Positions 1-9,772 of a stretch of 20,598 nucleotides of DNA are shown piece after piece (the stretch's first letter is position 1; every line of letters starts with the position of its first letter). The stretch spans positions 210,083-230,680 of the forward strand of contig NW_003125891.1 in the NCBI RefSeq assembly GCF_000003605.2. Reading direction: 5' to 3'. This stretch comes from Saccoglossus kowalevskii (Eukaryota > Hemichordata > Enteropneusta > Harrimaniidae). Both the position numbers and the translations under genes were made by a program. Under the pieces are notes generated by a model. The model worked only from the letters and a program-made list of their open reading frames with translations, was not told the DNA's origin and searched no databases.

Positions 1-344
1 AAAAATCACCTATTATAAACATGCACACAATTCTGCATTGCCTGATTTATAATTCTATGGTTAAAGAACCTTGTTAGGGTAAATTGATAGCTTAATTCTA
101 AAAAGTAATTAGGAAAAGATTTAGATGTTTTTGTTATAATTATAATTTAGATTATTTCCAATTATATAAATCAATTCCAGCAAAGAGATTTAGTTGATTA
201 ACATGTGATCAAATCCAATTACATGTAATTTATAACCTGTTCAAAATGACCATTGCCCGACAAAATATTACCCAAACAACACAACTATAATTTCCTGTTA
301 CAAATGTGCACTAATATATTCCAGAAAATAGCCTAGAATGACAG
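1..344. other. AT-rich non-coding sequence
   Basis: No ORF, RNA gene or repeat that I can support. It ends in a segment with AG dinucleotides (for example 343-344) that could act as splice acceptors for the coding-like block that follows. Confidence 0.5.
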
Positions 345-609
345 ACACTAATGGTAGAAAACTTTGCAGACAATATTAATGAATTATCTATAGGACCTGA
401 ACGCCCTCAGTTGATCAAGTTGGGAGATGTTGTTAAAGGGCCAAATGCTCCTCGACGTCTGAATGCAGAGCTGGTCAATAATTGGGTATTATTTCAGCAG
501 GAGCGAGTAATTATTTTTTTTTTAAATTCATGAGGAAAATGCACAACAAAAGCAATATGCTAAACTGGATCAGGAACGATTCTTAAAAAAAAAAAAAAAC
601 GTAGAATGA
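345..609 (+). other. Unidentified coding-like blocks (345-506 and 535-609)
   Basis: Block 345-506 is open in one frame and encodes a plausible globular sequence including NELSIGPERPQLIKLGDVVK and then PNAPRRLNAELVNNW. It is followed by a GTAATT donor-like site at 507. After 28 bp, mostly T, an AG at 533-534 is followed by a block (535-609) in compatible phase, rich in Gln, Lys and Glu (ENAQQKQYAKLDQERFLKKK) and probably coiled-coil. It runs into an A15 tract and a stop. A 28-bp intron would be too short for animals, so either the T-rich segment is an insertion into a decayed copy, or 345-506 is a genuine exon with a longer intron and the second block is fortuitous. Not recognised. It could be an exon of a gene nested in or upstream of HNF1, a processed pseudogene, or a transposon remnant. 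Confidence 0.3.
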
Positions 610-978
610 ACCCAGATGAAAAACTTTATCTGTTCAAAGTTAAACCCAGATTGAGTATTTCTGTATCTCTCAACAGCAACACCAAATGCCAGTTCAAGCA
701 AAATGAATCACCTTCCTCTCCCTTCCCCTCTCATTACTTTTTGGGGTGTGGTCTGGTTCAGCTAATATTGTATTCTCAAAACAAGAGATTTGCCAAATTT
801 AGATTCTGCAAATGCATGCATTTATACAGTTTTCCCTAGAATTATGTATGCTGGTATGTGTTGTCTCATCTTAGTCTGTATTTTAAGTAATACCATTATT
901 TGCTTCTAACTGTGTATCTATCCTATTGTACAGTGAAAACCATGTGTGTATCAACCGCCAAATATATGTATGTTTTAA
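610..978. other. Non-coding, no clear feature
   Basis: Mixed sequence between the coding-like blocks and MITE copy A. The short plus-strand ORF around 606-839 contains low-complexity Ser/Pro-rich sequence and has no recognisable family. The TTAA at 975-978 is the left target-site copy of the MITE. Confidence 0.4.
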
Positions 979-1135
979 AGCGGGGGGAGTCGTCACCTAC
1001 GCATACGTCAGGTGGCCATAGCGTGTCATTGTTTACAAACAAGCGTCTACCCATGAGTCTTTGCATACTTAGCGTGTGTTATTATCATCGCTGGGGCTCA
1101 ATTCCCGCGTGTGCGCAGGTGACGACTCTCCCACT
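979..1135 (+). mobile_element. TTAA-flanked MITE, copy A
   Basis: A 157-bp non-autonomous element bounded by TTAA on both sides (975-978 and 1136-1139). It has ~29-bp terminal inverted repeats: the left end reads AGCGGGGGGAGTCGTCACCT and the complement of the right end reads AGTGGGAGAGTCGTCACCTG, each followed by a CGCA-rich stretch. Exact TTAA duplication is typical of piggyBac-type transposases, although the AG terminus is not the classic CCC. There is no coding capacity. A diverged copy lies at 19904-20038 in the opposite orientation, sharing a 19-bp exact core (ACAAGCGTCTACCCATGAG at 1039-1057). Confidence 0.75.
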
Positions 1136-1139
1136 TTAA

Positions 1140-2699
1140 CGCTTAGGCATTAGAATTTATTTATGACACGGCACTTTCTGTTCTCGCGATATTTTGTTTT
1201 TGTCACATCACTACTTACTTGCATATTGATGTGTTTAGTTTCAGTCGGCATTTTGTTTAGTTTCGTCGTCAGTTGTTTTGGGCAATTGATTTTTTAGCAG
1301 ATTATTATTATCCACCATCAGCATCTTTTACACCACTTTTGCTTAGTTGGTTATATGCAAATCCACCCCCCCCAAAAAAAAAAAACTCCTACCTTCAGTG
1401 TTTTTTTTTAGTTTTGTTATTTAGTTTATTAATTGTGTATTTTTATATTGTAGTGTTTCCTAGTGTCTGTTATTATTCATCACCAATGTAGTTATAATGG
1501 TGCTCACCATTTCTATTGTAGATTTGACTACCTGTATTTACAAATAATTCTCTCTAGTATTTATAACATTAAAATTACAGAAAAAAAGATTGAGAAAGGT
1601 GTGTTATATTTGGATTTCAGTTTTATTGTGATTCATTCAAATAAACTACTTTTATTCAGTCTATTTTAGATAAAAATAAATTAAATTATTTTTTGATTGT
1701 AACAAAATAGTTATGCCACGATGCAAAACACAATTAACACTGACATTTACTGCTGTTTATGTACATGTTTTAGCTTGGAAGAATTTCTTTTTGGCAGATT
1801 GTTTTTCTGAACTTTGATACAACTTCATTTTGTCAAATCTTCATAAAAATCATAATAATGACCATAACACCAATTTCAACCTTAGAGCTTTCTAGTGAAT
1901 CCTAGACAAGGGCTGCCCTTATTAATTCACATCACAAGCTATAAATATGTCTGTCACTATTTTGGTTTTTTGTTTGTTTGTTTATTTGTTTGTTTGAATT
2001 GAACATTAATAATTACTCACAATACATATATATGGCTGAGTGATGTCATGTGCAAACTGTTTTGTTGTTTGCAACGGAAAAACCTAATTTGTGAACATTC
2101 TATAGTTAGATCTCGACTCACACAAAGAAATGGATTATGTGGATTTATATAATAGCAGCATGTGTTGCTACCTAAAGTAATCAAGACATGACTATGATAC
2201 AAGTGAAGAACAAATAGTTAATTATTAATATAAAGCTTAAATATACATCCCAGGGACATAACCAGAAAGCACATTCAGTAGCACCCAGAAAAATCAATTT
2301 ACATAACAATAACGTATGTTAATTTCCTCTATTTATATTCATCTTTATGATAATTAGGCTGTATTGATTATTCAAACGTACAAAGTAGGGGGTCCCTACT
2401 CTATAATGCTGTGAGCAAGAACCCCTGAATTAATGAATCATTGCTCTTTATAACACTACAATGAAAATAGAACGCATCACTTAGTATCCTTTGTAAATTT
2501 CCTGTATGTAATTATAGACCACACACAATGACATTTCTATTAAAAAACACTGCATGCAGTCCATGTAGTAATCTTGGGTTGATTTTTTTTAACAAATTTT
2601 TGTGCCAAGCGACATTTACCCGTAATGGAAATGAATTTTATATGATAGGATATTTTATTTGCAATATATATATAAATATATAAAACAAAGCTTATGGCA
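1140..2699. other. AT-rich intron-like sequence
   Basis: No supported gene. It contains an imperfect TTTG/TTTA tetranucleotide run (about 1968-1997), a small hairpin (AGTAGGG-GGT-CCCTACT, 2384-2400), an AT microsatellite-like stretch (about 2664-2682), and a near-consensus HNF1 site listed separately (2217-2229). The short ORFs here are low-complexity or Cys/Tyr-rich and look random. Confidence 0.5.
2217..2229. promoter_or_regulatory. Candidate HNF1 binding site
   Basis: GTTAATTATTAAT matches the palindromic HNF1 consensus GTTAATNATTAAC at every defined position but the last. It lies inside the presumed first intron of the HNF1 gene itself, where autoregulation is plausible. The AT-rich background makes chance matches possible. 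Confidence 0.3.
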
Positions 2700-2785
2700 A
2701 TGCTAATTACAGGTATGATTTGAACTTGGGTACAACTAGTAAGTGCAATGCCACAATCACTATGCTACCAGTAAATTACAGGTAC
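2700..2785 (-). mobile_element. tRNA-like head of a SINE
   Basis: On the minus strand there is a box A-like TAGCATAGTGA (2757-2767) and, about 40 bp downstream, a box B-like AGTTCAAATCA (2716-2726). This spacing and order fit the internal RNA polymerase III promoter of a tRNA-derived SINE. The intervening sequence does not fold into a clean tRNA cloverleaf and there is no intact acceptor stem, so this is a decayed SINE rather than a functional tRNA gene. The body and tail are not defined. Confidence 0.45.
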
Positions 2786-3021
2786 TTTCATTAGTACATA
2801 GAGCTGGGTTTTGTTTTTTCTGACAGCTGAATGTGAATGTCCAGTAAATTGATAAAGATAACAATAGAATATATTGTTTCAGGGATCAATAAATTTAAAA
2901 CTTTATCAAATTCGCTACATTTAAACACATTGAATATTTGTTCTTTTTACAATAAGTAATACACAAGTTAGCACAAATACATGATTTTGTCTGTGTTTTT
3001 TTTTTTCTGAGTCTATAGTGC

Positions 3022-3251
3022 GGAGGAATGGATGACTATTAATGATGGACGATGTAATAGAAGAAGAATGAAACATCACTTATGACGGGGATGCCTTTTC
3101 CGAGGGATGAACCATATTTTTTGATGAGGAAAGCCATTGCTGAGTGCATTACCCTTATTTGTTATAAAGATGACGTTGCTGAGGGATGAACATTGTTTTT
3201 GATGGAGTTAGCCATTACTGAGGGATGAACCATTACTATGATGGGGATGTC
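3022..3251 (+). repeat. Minisatellite, ~39-bp unit, about five to six copies
   Basis: Diverged tandem units built on TGAGGGATGAACCATT...TTTTGATGGGGATGCCATT. Clear unit starts are at 3101, 3141, 3180 and 3219 (lengths 40, 39, 39, partial). A weaker unit begins near 3063 and a doubtful one near 3022. The period is a multiple of three, but no long open frame runs through the array, so it is not coding. Confidence 0.7.
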
Positions 3252-4722
3252 AAAACAAATCTTGCAAAAAAGACAATAATAAAAAAAAACAAGAGTTGCA
3301 CAATACACCCCCCTCTTAAATTGTGTCGAAATGATGACCAGTACACATGAAACTGTTCAAATGCAGAAAACATTTACCAATGATAATGATTGTTTCACTC
3401 CAAACTACATTGCTGTGAAGTTTAAACCTTTTTTAAAGTGGCATTCAGCCTTTGTAATGCTGTTAAAACTAGTTTAGTCTGTTCTAGTCAAGAAGAGATT
3501 GTGGAATAATGGTTCCCATAGTAACATGGTATAAAACCCAGTAAAACTGGTCCTTCAAATCTAACTTCTATATGGCCTTTGCGAGGTACATAGGACACCC
3601 ATTCAGGCAAAAACGTTATTTTGTTTACCGACATTATACTTAAAATATACTGACATTTCCATGCCAGATTCACAGTTTACCCAGGTTTTATACAACCATG
3701 GTGGTTCTGTTTATGTACGATGCTTTATGTGTATTCTCAGATGATTGACAAACCATTTTGGCAAAATTTCAACATTTCATAAACAACTATATTTCCATCT
3801 TTTTGCTCATATTTGTATCATCTGGTGCAAAAGTCAACATGATTGCTGCTGCAAGTCTCAGTTGATCTAATTCTTTAAAAAAGAAAAGAAAACAGTAACT
3901 ATTGTTATGCAATTTCTGAGTACCGTAATAGTGTTTGTCTGATTATGAATAGAATAAACATAGAAATGACATAATCATTGTTCAGCGCATAAAAAAGATC
4001 GAATCAGAACAACGCGAGCAGACTATAACAACAATTTTATTCTCAAATGACTTTTTTCGATGATTTTTTGTGAATTCCAGGGAAGTTAATTGCCAGAACA
4101 AAGTATTTCAACTGTAATAAATACGACTGCTATTTTTGTTTTTGTTGTTCATTTGTTTAAACGCCTTCATGAATGATTAATCACATGACATATAGCTGAA
4201 TAATGTCATTTGAAACGGCATTATTTCAAATGAGATTTAAACAGCTGGTTTTCAAAACATTGATAGTTACTGTTCTGAAAGTTGCCAGAAATACAAGCGC
4301 TGTACGATATTCTAAGCGTACATAACCTCTGACCTTTAACAGGCCCAGGTATACTATAAATATGCTCCTAAACAATGGGGATTATTTCCCTGCTTGTCAC
4401 GCTGTAGTAAACAGCCAAGCCAAGCTCCGGTAAAAACATGTTTTCTCGAACTTACAGGTCGATTATGTCGTGCCAAAGTGGATGCATGTGACTATGAATA
4501 TCACAGCAGTGACTGTGTGTAGTATTTATGACAATAAATAGTGTACGAGCTGAGATTTTGGCGGATAAAAGTCAAAAACACAAACCAGGGAAAGAGACGC
4601 GCTACTAATCTTGAATAATTAACTAATGTCAATCAAAGTCATGTGATGTTAGATCGCTGAAACAGGGTGCGTCATAGGCTATGCAGTTGATTAACAACAC
4701 TCATTAGCATATAGCCACACCT
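3252..4722. other. Intron-like sequence, no clear gene
   Basis: AT-rich with short A and T runs. A minus-strand ORF at 3488-3673 has a reasonable amino-acid composition but no recognised family and no compelling splice sites. Nothing else is supported. Confidence 0.4.
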
Positions 4723-4754
4723 CCAATTCACACTTGCCCGGGCAAGTGAATTGG
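4723..4754. repeat. Near-perfect palindrome around CCCGGG
   Basis: CCAATTCAC-AC-TTGCCC followed directly by GGGCAAGTGAATTGG. The two 15-bp arms are exact complements once a 2-bp AC insertion in the left arm is removed. The centre is a SmaI-type CCCGGG (4737-4742). It may be the collapsed tip of a foldback element or a recombination-derived inverted repeat. Confidence 0.7.
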
Positions 4755-4908
4755 GCCTTTAACTCTTGTAACAAATACTACAAAGTTATGAACACATTTA
4801 CACCGACATTTTGTATGGTCATTGAAATTTTTAAAAAATTTAAACATAAACTATATGTTAAAACTATATGTTATATGTATTTTTCAGCACCTTTATTTTT
4901 TACTATAG

Positions 4909-5006
4909 CGCCAGACATTGATTCGCTGAATATAAGGCAATTACAAAGATACCAAAAACAGGTGTATGAAAATATTAATTATGACAAACTTGAGGATACT
5001 TTGTGA
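4909..5006 (+). other. Possible 3'-terminal coding exon, unidentified
   Basis: A pyrimidine-rich tract (TTTATTTTTTACTATAG) ends at 4908. It is followed by an open frame, CG-CCA-GAC..., encoding PDIDSLNIRQLQRYQKQVYE and then NINYDKLEDTL before TGA (5004-5006). The residues are polar and helix-prone, as in a short coiled coil, unlike the surrounding noise ORFs. A poly(A) signal AATAAA occurs at 5441-5446. Together these look like a last exon plus 3' UTR of a plus-strand gene, possibly the same one as the block at 345-506. No family is recognised. It would be nested in HNF1 intron 1, antisense to it, if HNF1 exon 2 really lies beyond the left edge. Chance is not excluded. Confidence 0.3.
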
Positions 5007-6699
5007 TGATGCATGTGCAGTTGAGTTAATTTTTTTGGTTTCCTTAAGGGGCCTTGACTATTATCAGCACATCAAGGGGAGTCTCACCCAGCCTAATCCT
5101 AAAACTGTGATACTAGTAATTAAATTAAAAGATGCATGTTTGTATATTTGTGGTTAGAAGAAGTTGGTGGTTTTCAATTTTTTTTTTTTTCAGTTTTCTC
5201 TAGATTTCAATTTTTTCTCTTGTTGCAAAATGTTTTGTTTTTTTGTTTCTCAAGTTATAAAATATGTTGGTTTTCCCCCCAATTCTCTCAAAATGTTTTA
5301 CTGCTTTAGGCCCACTTGTTTAGCCTACTGCATCTTTCAGCAGTACCTCATACAAATACCCTAGGAAAGCACTATAATGTAGCAAGTATGGACGAAATGT
5401 GTGTAGAAAATGTTTATAATTTATATATTGGTTTCTTTTTAATAAAAAAAAAAAAATTGTGGCAAAGGTCTCATGTGATATGATTATTGTTGATGTCAAT
5501 CAAAATACCTTGTATTAAAAAACATATTATTCATTGTTTTTTGTGTGAATATAAATTTGCAGTATTCATTGTAATATTTTAACATCCCTCATGGAAATTC
5601 TTCATCACTACAATATTATTACTCGTATTCCAACTCGCAAAATTCATGAATATTTGACTTTTTCGTGAAATTAAAATTATTTGTGATATATTGTGGGAAG
5701 ATGGTCAATATGGCGGTATAGGAGTTAGCGCTGAATACGCGTCTGTCGATTTCACAACCGTTAACAATAAACGACACATTATAAAACAAGACTGAAACCA
5801 TGATGGTTTGAGAAGTGAGATTTATTGCTTTCCCAATGCCTCATAAAAAATGAGCAATGTGTGCATTGGTCTTTGTTACCAGTATCTCACCCTGTAAAGT
5901 ACAAAGTTCAACTACTTGGCCTTAATTGAAATTATTTGAAGACATTTACACAGACATTCCCAACAATTTTATAAAATTGTAAGTGACTGACTCATTAAAA
6001 ACATAAATCTTTAGTGTCAATCTCTAGACTGTTTTTTTTTTTTTTTTTTTAGTTGATTGATTATTACAAAATTTGTTTGTATCAAAATCTTCCTCTAGGT
6101 ACTGTCAGCTGGTGTTGAATCCACCCTCGCTATAAATTGTAGAGGTACTGATATGACATTCAGAGATATTTTTTTGTACATTGAAACAATTTACTTTGAA
6201 AACTAAAGTTGAGAAATTTGCAATTTAGTGTATCAAAAAAATTCACCTAAAAAAATGAAATAGCAGATAAAGTGTGAAAACAAAAAAAAATTAGGAGCAA
6301 CTAAAATTTTCTACAAAAACGATTTTATTTTTTAATGAAGTCAAAAAAATAAAAAAAAAACAAAAAAAACATCCAAGACGAGAAAATGGTTTGGGTAGAG
6401 TGTAAATATGTGCGTCAAATACTACTGTTCGATTATCAATTTGTATATAACGGTGAATGTAGTCTGACGTCATGATCAGTATTTATCAATTAAGTTTCCG
6501 TGGGGTGGGAGGGTGGTTAAAAAACTAAAGTTTTTCATCCTACATTGAACTTTTGATGTTGTCCCTTAGATGGCACCCTGTCCACTACAATTATTACAGA
6601 ACTGGGTCTGACCTGCAGTAAATCACCTCTTACTATTACCCATAGTGCAACACTACTAAAAGTAAACCAGTTAAACAATAACTTCCAAAGACAGTGAAG
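5007..6699. other. AT-rich sequence with homopolymers
   Basis: Holds AATAAA plus an A-run (5441-5456), T19 (6032-6050), and several A-rich runs between 6230 and 6370. No exon, RNA gene or defined transposon is supported. The ORFs here are dominated by homopolymer codons. Confidence 0.5.
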
Positions 6700-6712
6700 G
6701 TTAATTATCAAC
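6700..6712. promoter_or_regulatory. Candidate HNF1 binding site
   Basis: GTTAATTATCAAC differs from GTTAATNATTAAC at a single position and keeps both outer bases (G and C). A weaker GTTAATAATAAAT follows at about 6720. Location is inside the HNF1 gene's presumed first intron. Confidence 0.3.
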
Positions 6713-7374
6713 TTGCCTTGTTAATAATAAATAAAACTATTCTAAGAATACATTACAGTAGGAGGGGGCAGGGCGACAAAAACTCAGTTATATACATGAC
6801 ATCATCAAAATAAAGGAAGTTCGCTATGTTAAAAACAATGTGAAAAAATGTTTATAAAAACAAAAATTTAATGTTATTCTCTCATATAAAGCACCTCAGT
6901 CATCAGAATGCTTTTGTTTTTATTTCACGTAAACAGTGTATTTTGCACACATTGTAGGTATGCGTGGGATGTGTATTTACCACGAAATGCGGTAAGGGGT
7001 CCAAACTATGAACCTTTATTCTTAAAATGTTGTGTTAAACAATTCACATTTGCTGTACTCTTAAAAAATAATGGTGCAGTTACGTTTCTTTTCTTTTTTT
7101 ATCACGGTATTATTTTAATGTTGATTTGCACAGAGTCGACAAGAGTTCAACCAACCTAACTACAGTTTATGGGGAAATGAAAAAAAGTAAGGTAAGGTGA
7201 GAGGTTAGTGTTTTCAGTCCCTGTGTTTATTTTATTCTTGAACAGAACAAACATTTGAGACACTATTTTTTTTATTTTGAATTTGATAATGTGAGATATA
7301 TAGGACATTGACTTGAATTGCTTTTATACAGTTTTTTTTTTATTTGTGATGTATACTATGAGTTGTCTAAAATT
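6713..7374. other. Intron-like sequence, no clear gene
   Basis: A small segment at 6958-6991 (YAWDVYLPRNA in one frame) sits between an AG and a GTAAGG and looks superficially like a micro-exon. At ~34 bp with no family match it cannot be supported. Confidence 0.35.
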
Positions 7375-7408
7375 ATGCTAATGAGCTCATGAATATTAAT
7401 GAGCTCAT
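7375..7408. repeat. Paired ATGAGCTCAT palindromes beside an octamer-like site
   Basis: The 10-bp palindrome ATGAGCTCAT occurs twice (7381-7390 and 7399-7408) with 8 bp between. ATGCTAAT, which overlaps the first copy (7375-7382), is the complement of an ATTAGCAT octamer-type POU-domain site. The whole stretch is also broadly self-complementary. Confidence 0.6.
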
Positions 7409-9101
7409 AATTATAGCCTGTAATGATGTAGATATAGGCACCCACCTGTTGAATAATTTATGTCCCTGCCTCTCCGTACAGTTATAGCACACTATTTTGT
7501 GTTGAACGATGTATATTTCATAATTCAGAAATTTTTAATAATATTGTAAATTTGCACAGAAGGAGACTTTATTAGCTGAAAGACAGCTTGCTTTTTATTC
7601 ATGTGCAAAGCAATTCACAGTATGGAGCTTTCGACTTTTATTATGTAGCTCTACGTGTACATCCCTGGCCACAAGATCAGGGTCAGTGTTTGAAATATAT
7701 TTTATCAATTAGTTTTAATGCCGAGAAATAGGACCAAACAGTGTTAATGTTGAGCCAAAACATCACAACATTTTGCCATTTTATAAGGACAATCCAAACA
7801 GGAGAATTAACATATCTGTGTTTGCTCTGTTTTGACTTCATACTCATAATTATGGAAGAACAAGTTAATTGGTTAGGATGAGAGAGTTATTTTCACTAAT
7901 AAAAACGGATAGTAAATACTATGAAAGAGTGTTGATAAAAGAGGCTAGCATACAAGTTTTAATGCATGTATCATAGCACGACCTATGATATCACAGACAA
8001 CGTCACCTCCTACCCAGTACCAGGCACAGAAAACCTCATTTATTACAATCCCTTCAGACGGTGACACAACGCCATTGGATTGTATGGACATCCGAGTTCC
8101 TAAGTAACCAAGCTTCTATCATCATCTATCAATGGTGTCTGCATTGATTAGTGAGCTAGACTGTCACATTCGCACTACACATAAAAAGTCACAAAAAGCA
8201 ACACTGATCATCCGTCTTCCTGTCAGATATGTCTGGCACTTTCCTATGCCAACACCAAATATATCGAGGTCATGTCTAATCAGTGTTAACTCAAGGTCGG
8301 AAGGAAAACAAATTTGTATAGTTCAAGTGTAAATTTTATTGAAATTGACACAGAAAGCGATGCTATCAACGCCATAGAGTCGATATCCTGTATCAACTTT
8401 CAACACGAATGGCCACTACTTCTAAATAATAGAATGCCAAAATAAAATGTCACAATTATACACGTACAATGGCCGCCAATATATATTTACTATCTACCAG
8501 TTAATGCACGTTCAACTACTCCCCGACCGGCTTCCTTCGTCACTTCTGTGATTTATTGTTCGTGACATGTCTATTATTACTCTTTAACAGTTTACATGTA
8601 TGTTTCAATCCCATTGTCTTCAAGACGTTTGATTGTTTGTTGTACCAACTTGAATCAGTACTCTCAAAATTCATTTTCACACCTGTTGTGTCCGAACACG
8701 AATTGTCCGCATTTGCCACCAAAACCATGTCATGGTATAAAAAATCAACAAATTGAAGTTATTGCATTTTAACTAGATTGTATAGGTGCATGATTTTGAT
8801 GAACATCATGTTGAAAATTGGCTTTGTATTCGAGTGCTAGACAATGAACCTCCTGTCAGCAGGTTTATGGATTGGAATCCCCTCTATAATAGTAAAGGGT
8901 ATTTAATCTGAGGCGGAAATTTCATTGGACGAAGTACATAACTCTAACAGGTTTTTTTTCAGAGGATGTTCCTCTCGAAGCGTTATCCGCACAATGAGAT
9001 AAACCTAACCTCAACTATATGTCTATATTCACATCTGAAGTACAAAAACGAGAAATGGCACATTTATACCAACTTGATTTGATTTGTCAGCCATAATTGA
9101 C
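7409..9101. other. Intron-like sequence; higher-complexity patch at 7980-8760
   Basis: Most is AT-rich filler. From about 7980 to 8760 base composition is more even and homopolymers are scarce; both strands hold short ORFs (for example 8556-8756 plus, 8540-8728 minus) with ordinary amino-acid composition but no recognised family. AATGGCCGCC near 8468 resembles a YY1 site. This could be an old gene remnant or a conserved enhancer; sequence alone does not decide. Confidence 0.35.
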
Positions 9102-9356
9102 AAGACGATTGTACAGAACTCAAGATTTAACATTTTTTTTATTTTTGAAATCCTAGGCATTTTCAAAACAATTTTGAGCTAAAAAAATGAAAAATGTTTA
9201 ATCTTTAACTTATAACATGATAAGACGATTGTAATTTTTTTTAAATGCATGTTTGGAATTTTTGAAGAACACAAGATTTAACACTTTTTTTATTTTTGAA
9301 ATCCAAGACATTTTCAAACCAATTTTGAGCTGACAAAAATGAAAATGTTAAATCTT
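9102..9356. repeat. Tandem pair of hairpin-forming units
   Basis: Two related ~120-130-bp units, each starting AAGACGATTGT (9102 and 9222). Each then has a left arm AAGATTTAACAYTTTT, a shared centre (TTTTTGAAATCC..GACATTTTC and AATTTTGAGCT), and a right arm AAAATGTTTAATCTT-like that is complementary to the left (9122-9137 with 9190-9205; 9273-9288 with 9342-9356). Each unit would fold into a long stem. The pair looks like a tandemly duplicated foldback/MITE element. Confidence 0.7.
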
Positions 9357-9772
9357 TTGAATTTCAGGTTTCAAAAATGCCAAACGGACATCTCAAACTG
9401 AAAATGCAAACATTTTAGAATTAATACATTGTGGAATCATTTTTAACGTTATATTTGTTTCCAAACATAAAAACACAAAATGTTGAACATGCAGCTTTGT
9501 ATGCTGTTGATTATACATCATTTATTTATAAAAATAACAACATGCTAATTACAATGTGCATACTTGCAAACAATTATTTGACAAAACCTAGCTACTAGCT
9601 AGAACATTGTGTCAAAAATTATCGTTTTTAAAACTGATATGAACTCTTGTTAAACTCTTGTCAGGAGGCTTAAGACTATTATTGGCTGACAACCAGTTTG
9701 TGAATACCAGTTTGTCTTAAATTTCCAGCAGTTAAACATAAGATAGTGCAAAATTCAATTTCAGGCACCATC
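9357..9772. other. AT-rich sequence, no clear feature
   Basis: No gene, RNA or defined repeat seen. A short CCAGTTTGTGAATACCAGTTTGT direct duplication occurs near 9690-9713. Confidence 0.4.

Noticed and set aside
5441-5456. AATAAA plus A-run as proof of a processed pseudogene tail
   Set aside because: A-runs are frequent throughout this AT-rich window; without a gene body or target duplication it only weakly supports a poly(A) site.
6958-6991. Micro-exon encoding YAWDVYLPRNA between AG and GTAAGG
   Set aside because: Very short, no recognised family, and splice dinucleotides of this kind are common by chance.
8820-8890. tRNA-like segment with GGATTGGAATCCCC resembling a B box
   Set aside because: No convincing A box or acceptor stem; the T-arm-like part is self-complementary without the normal 7-base loop. 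At best a very decayed SINE.
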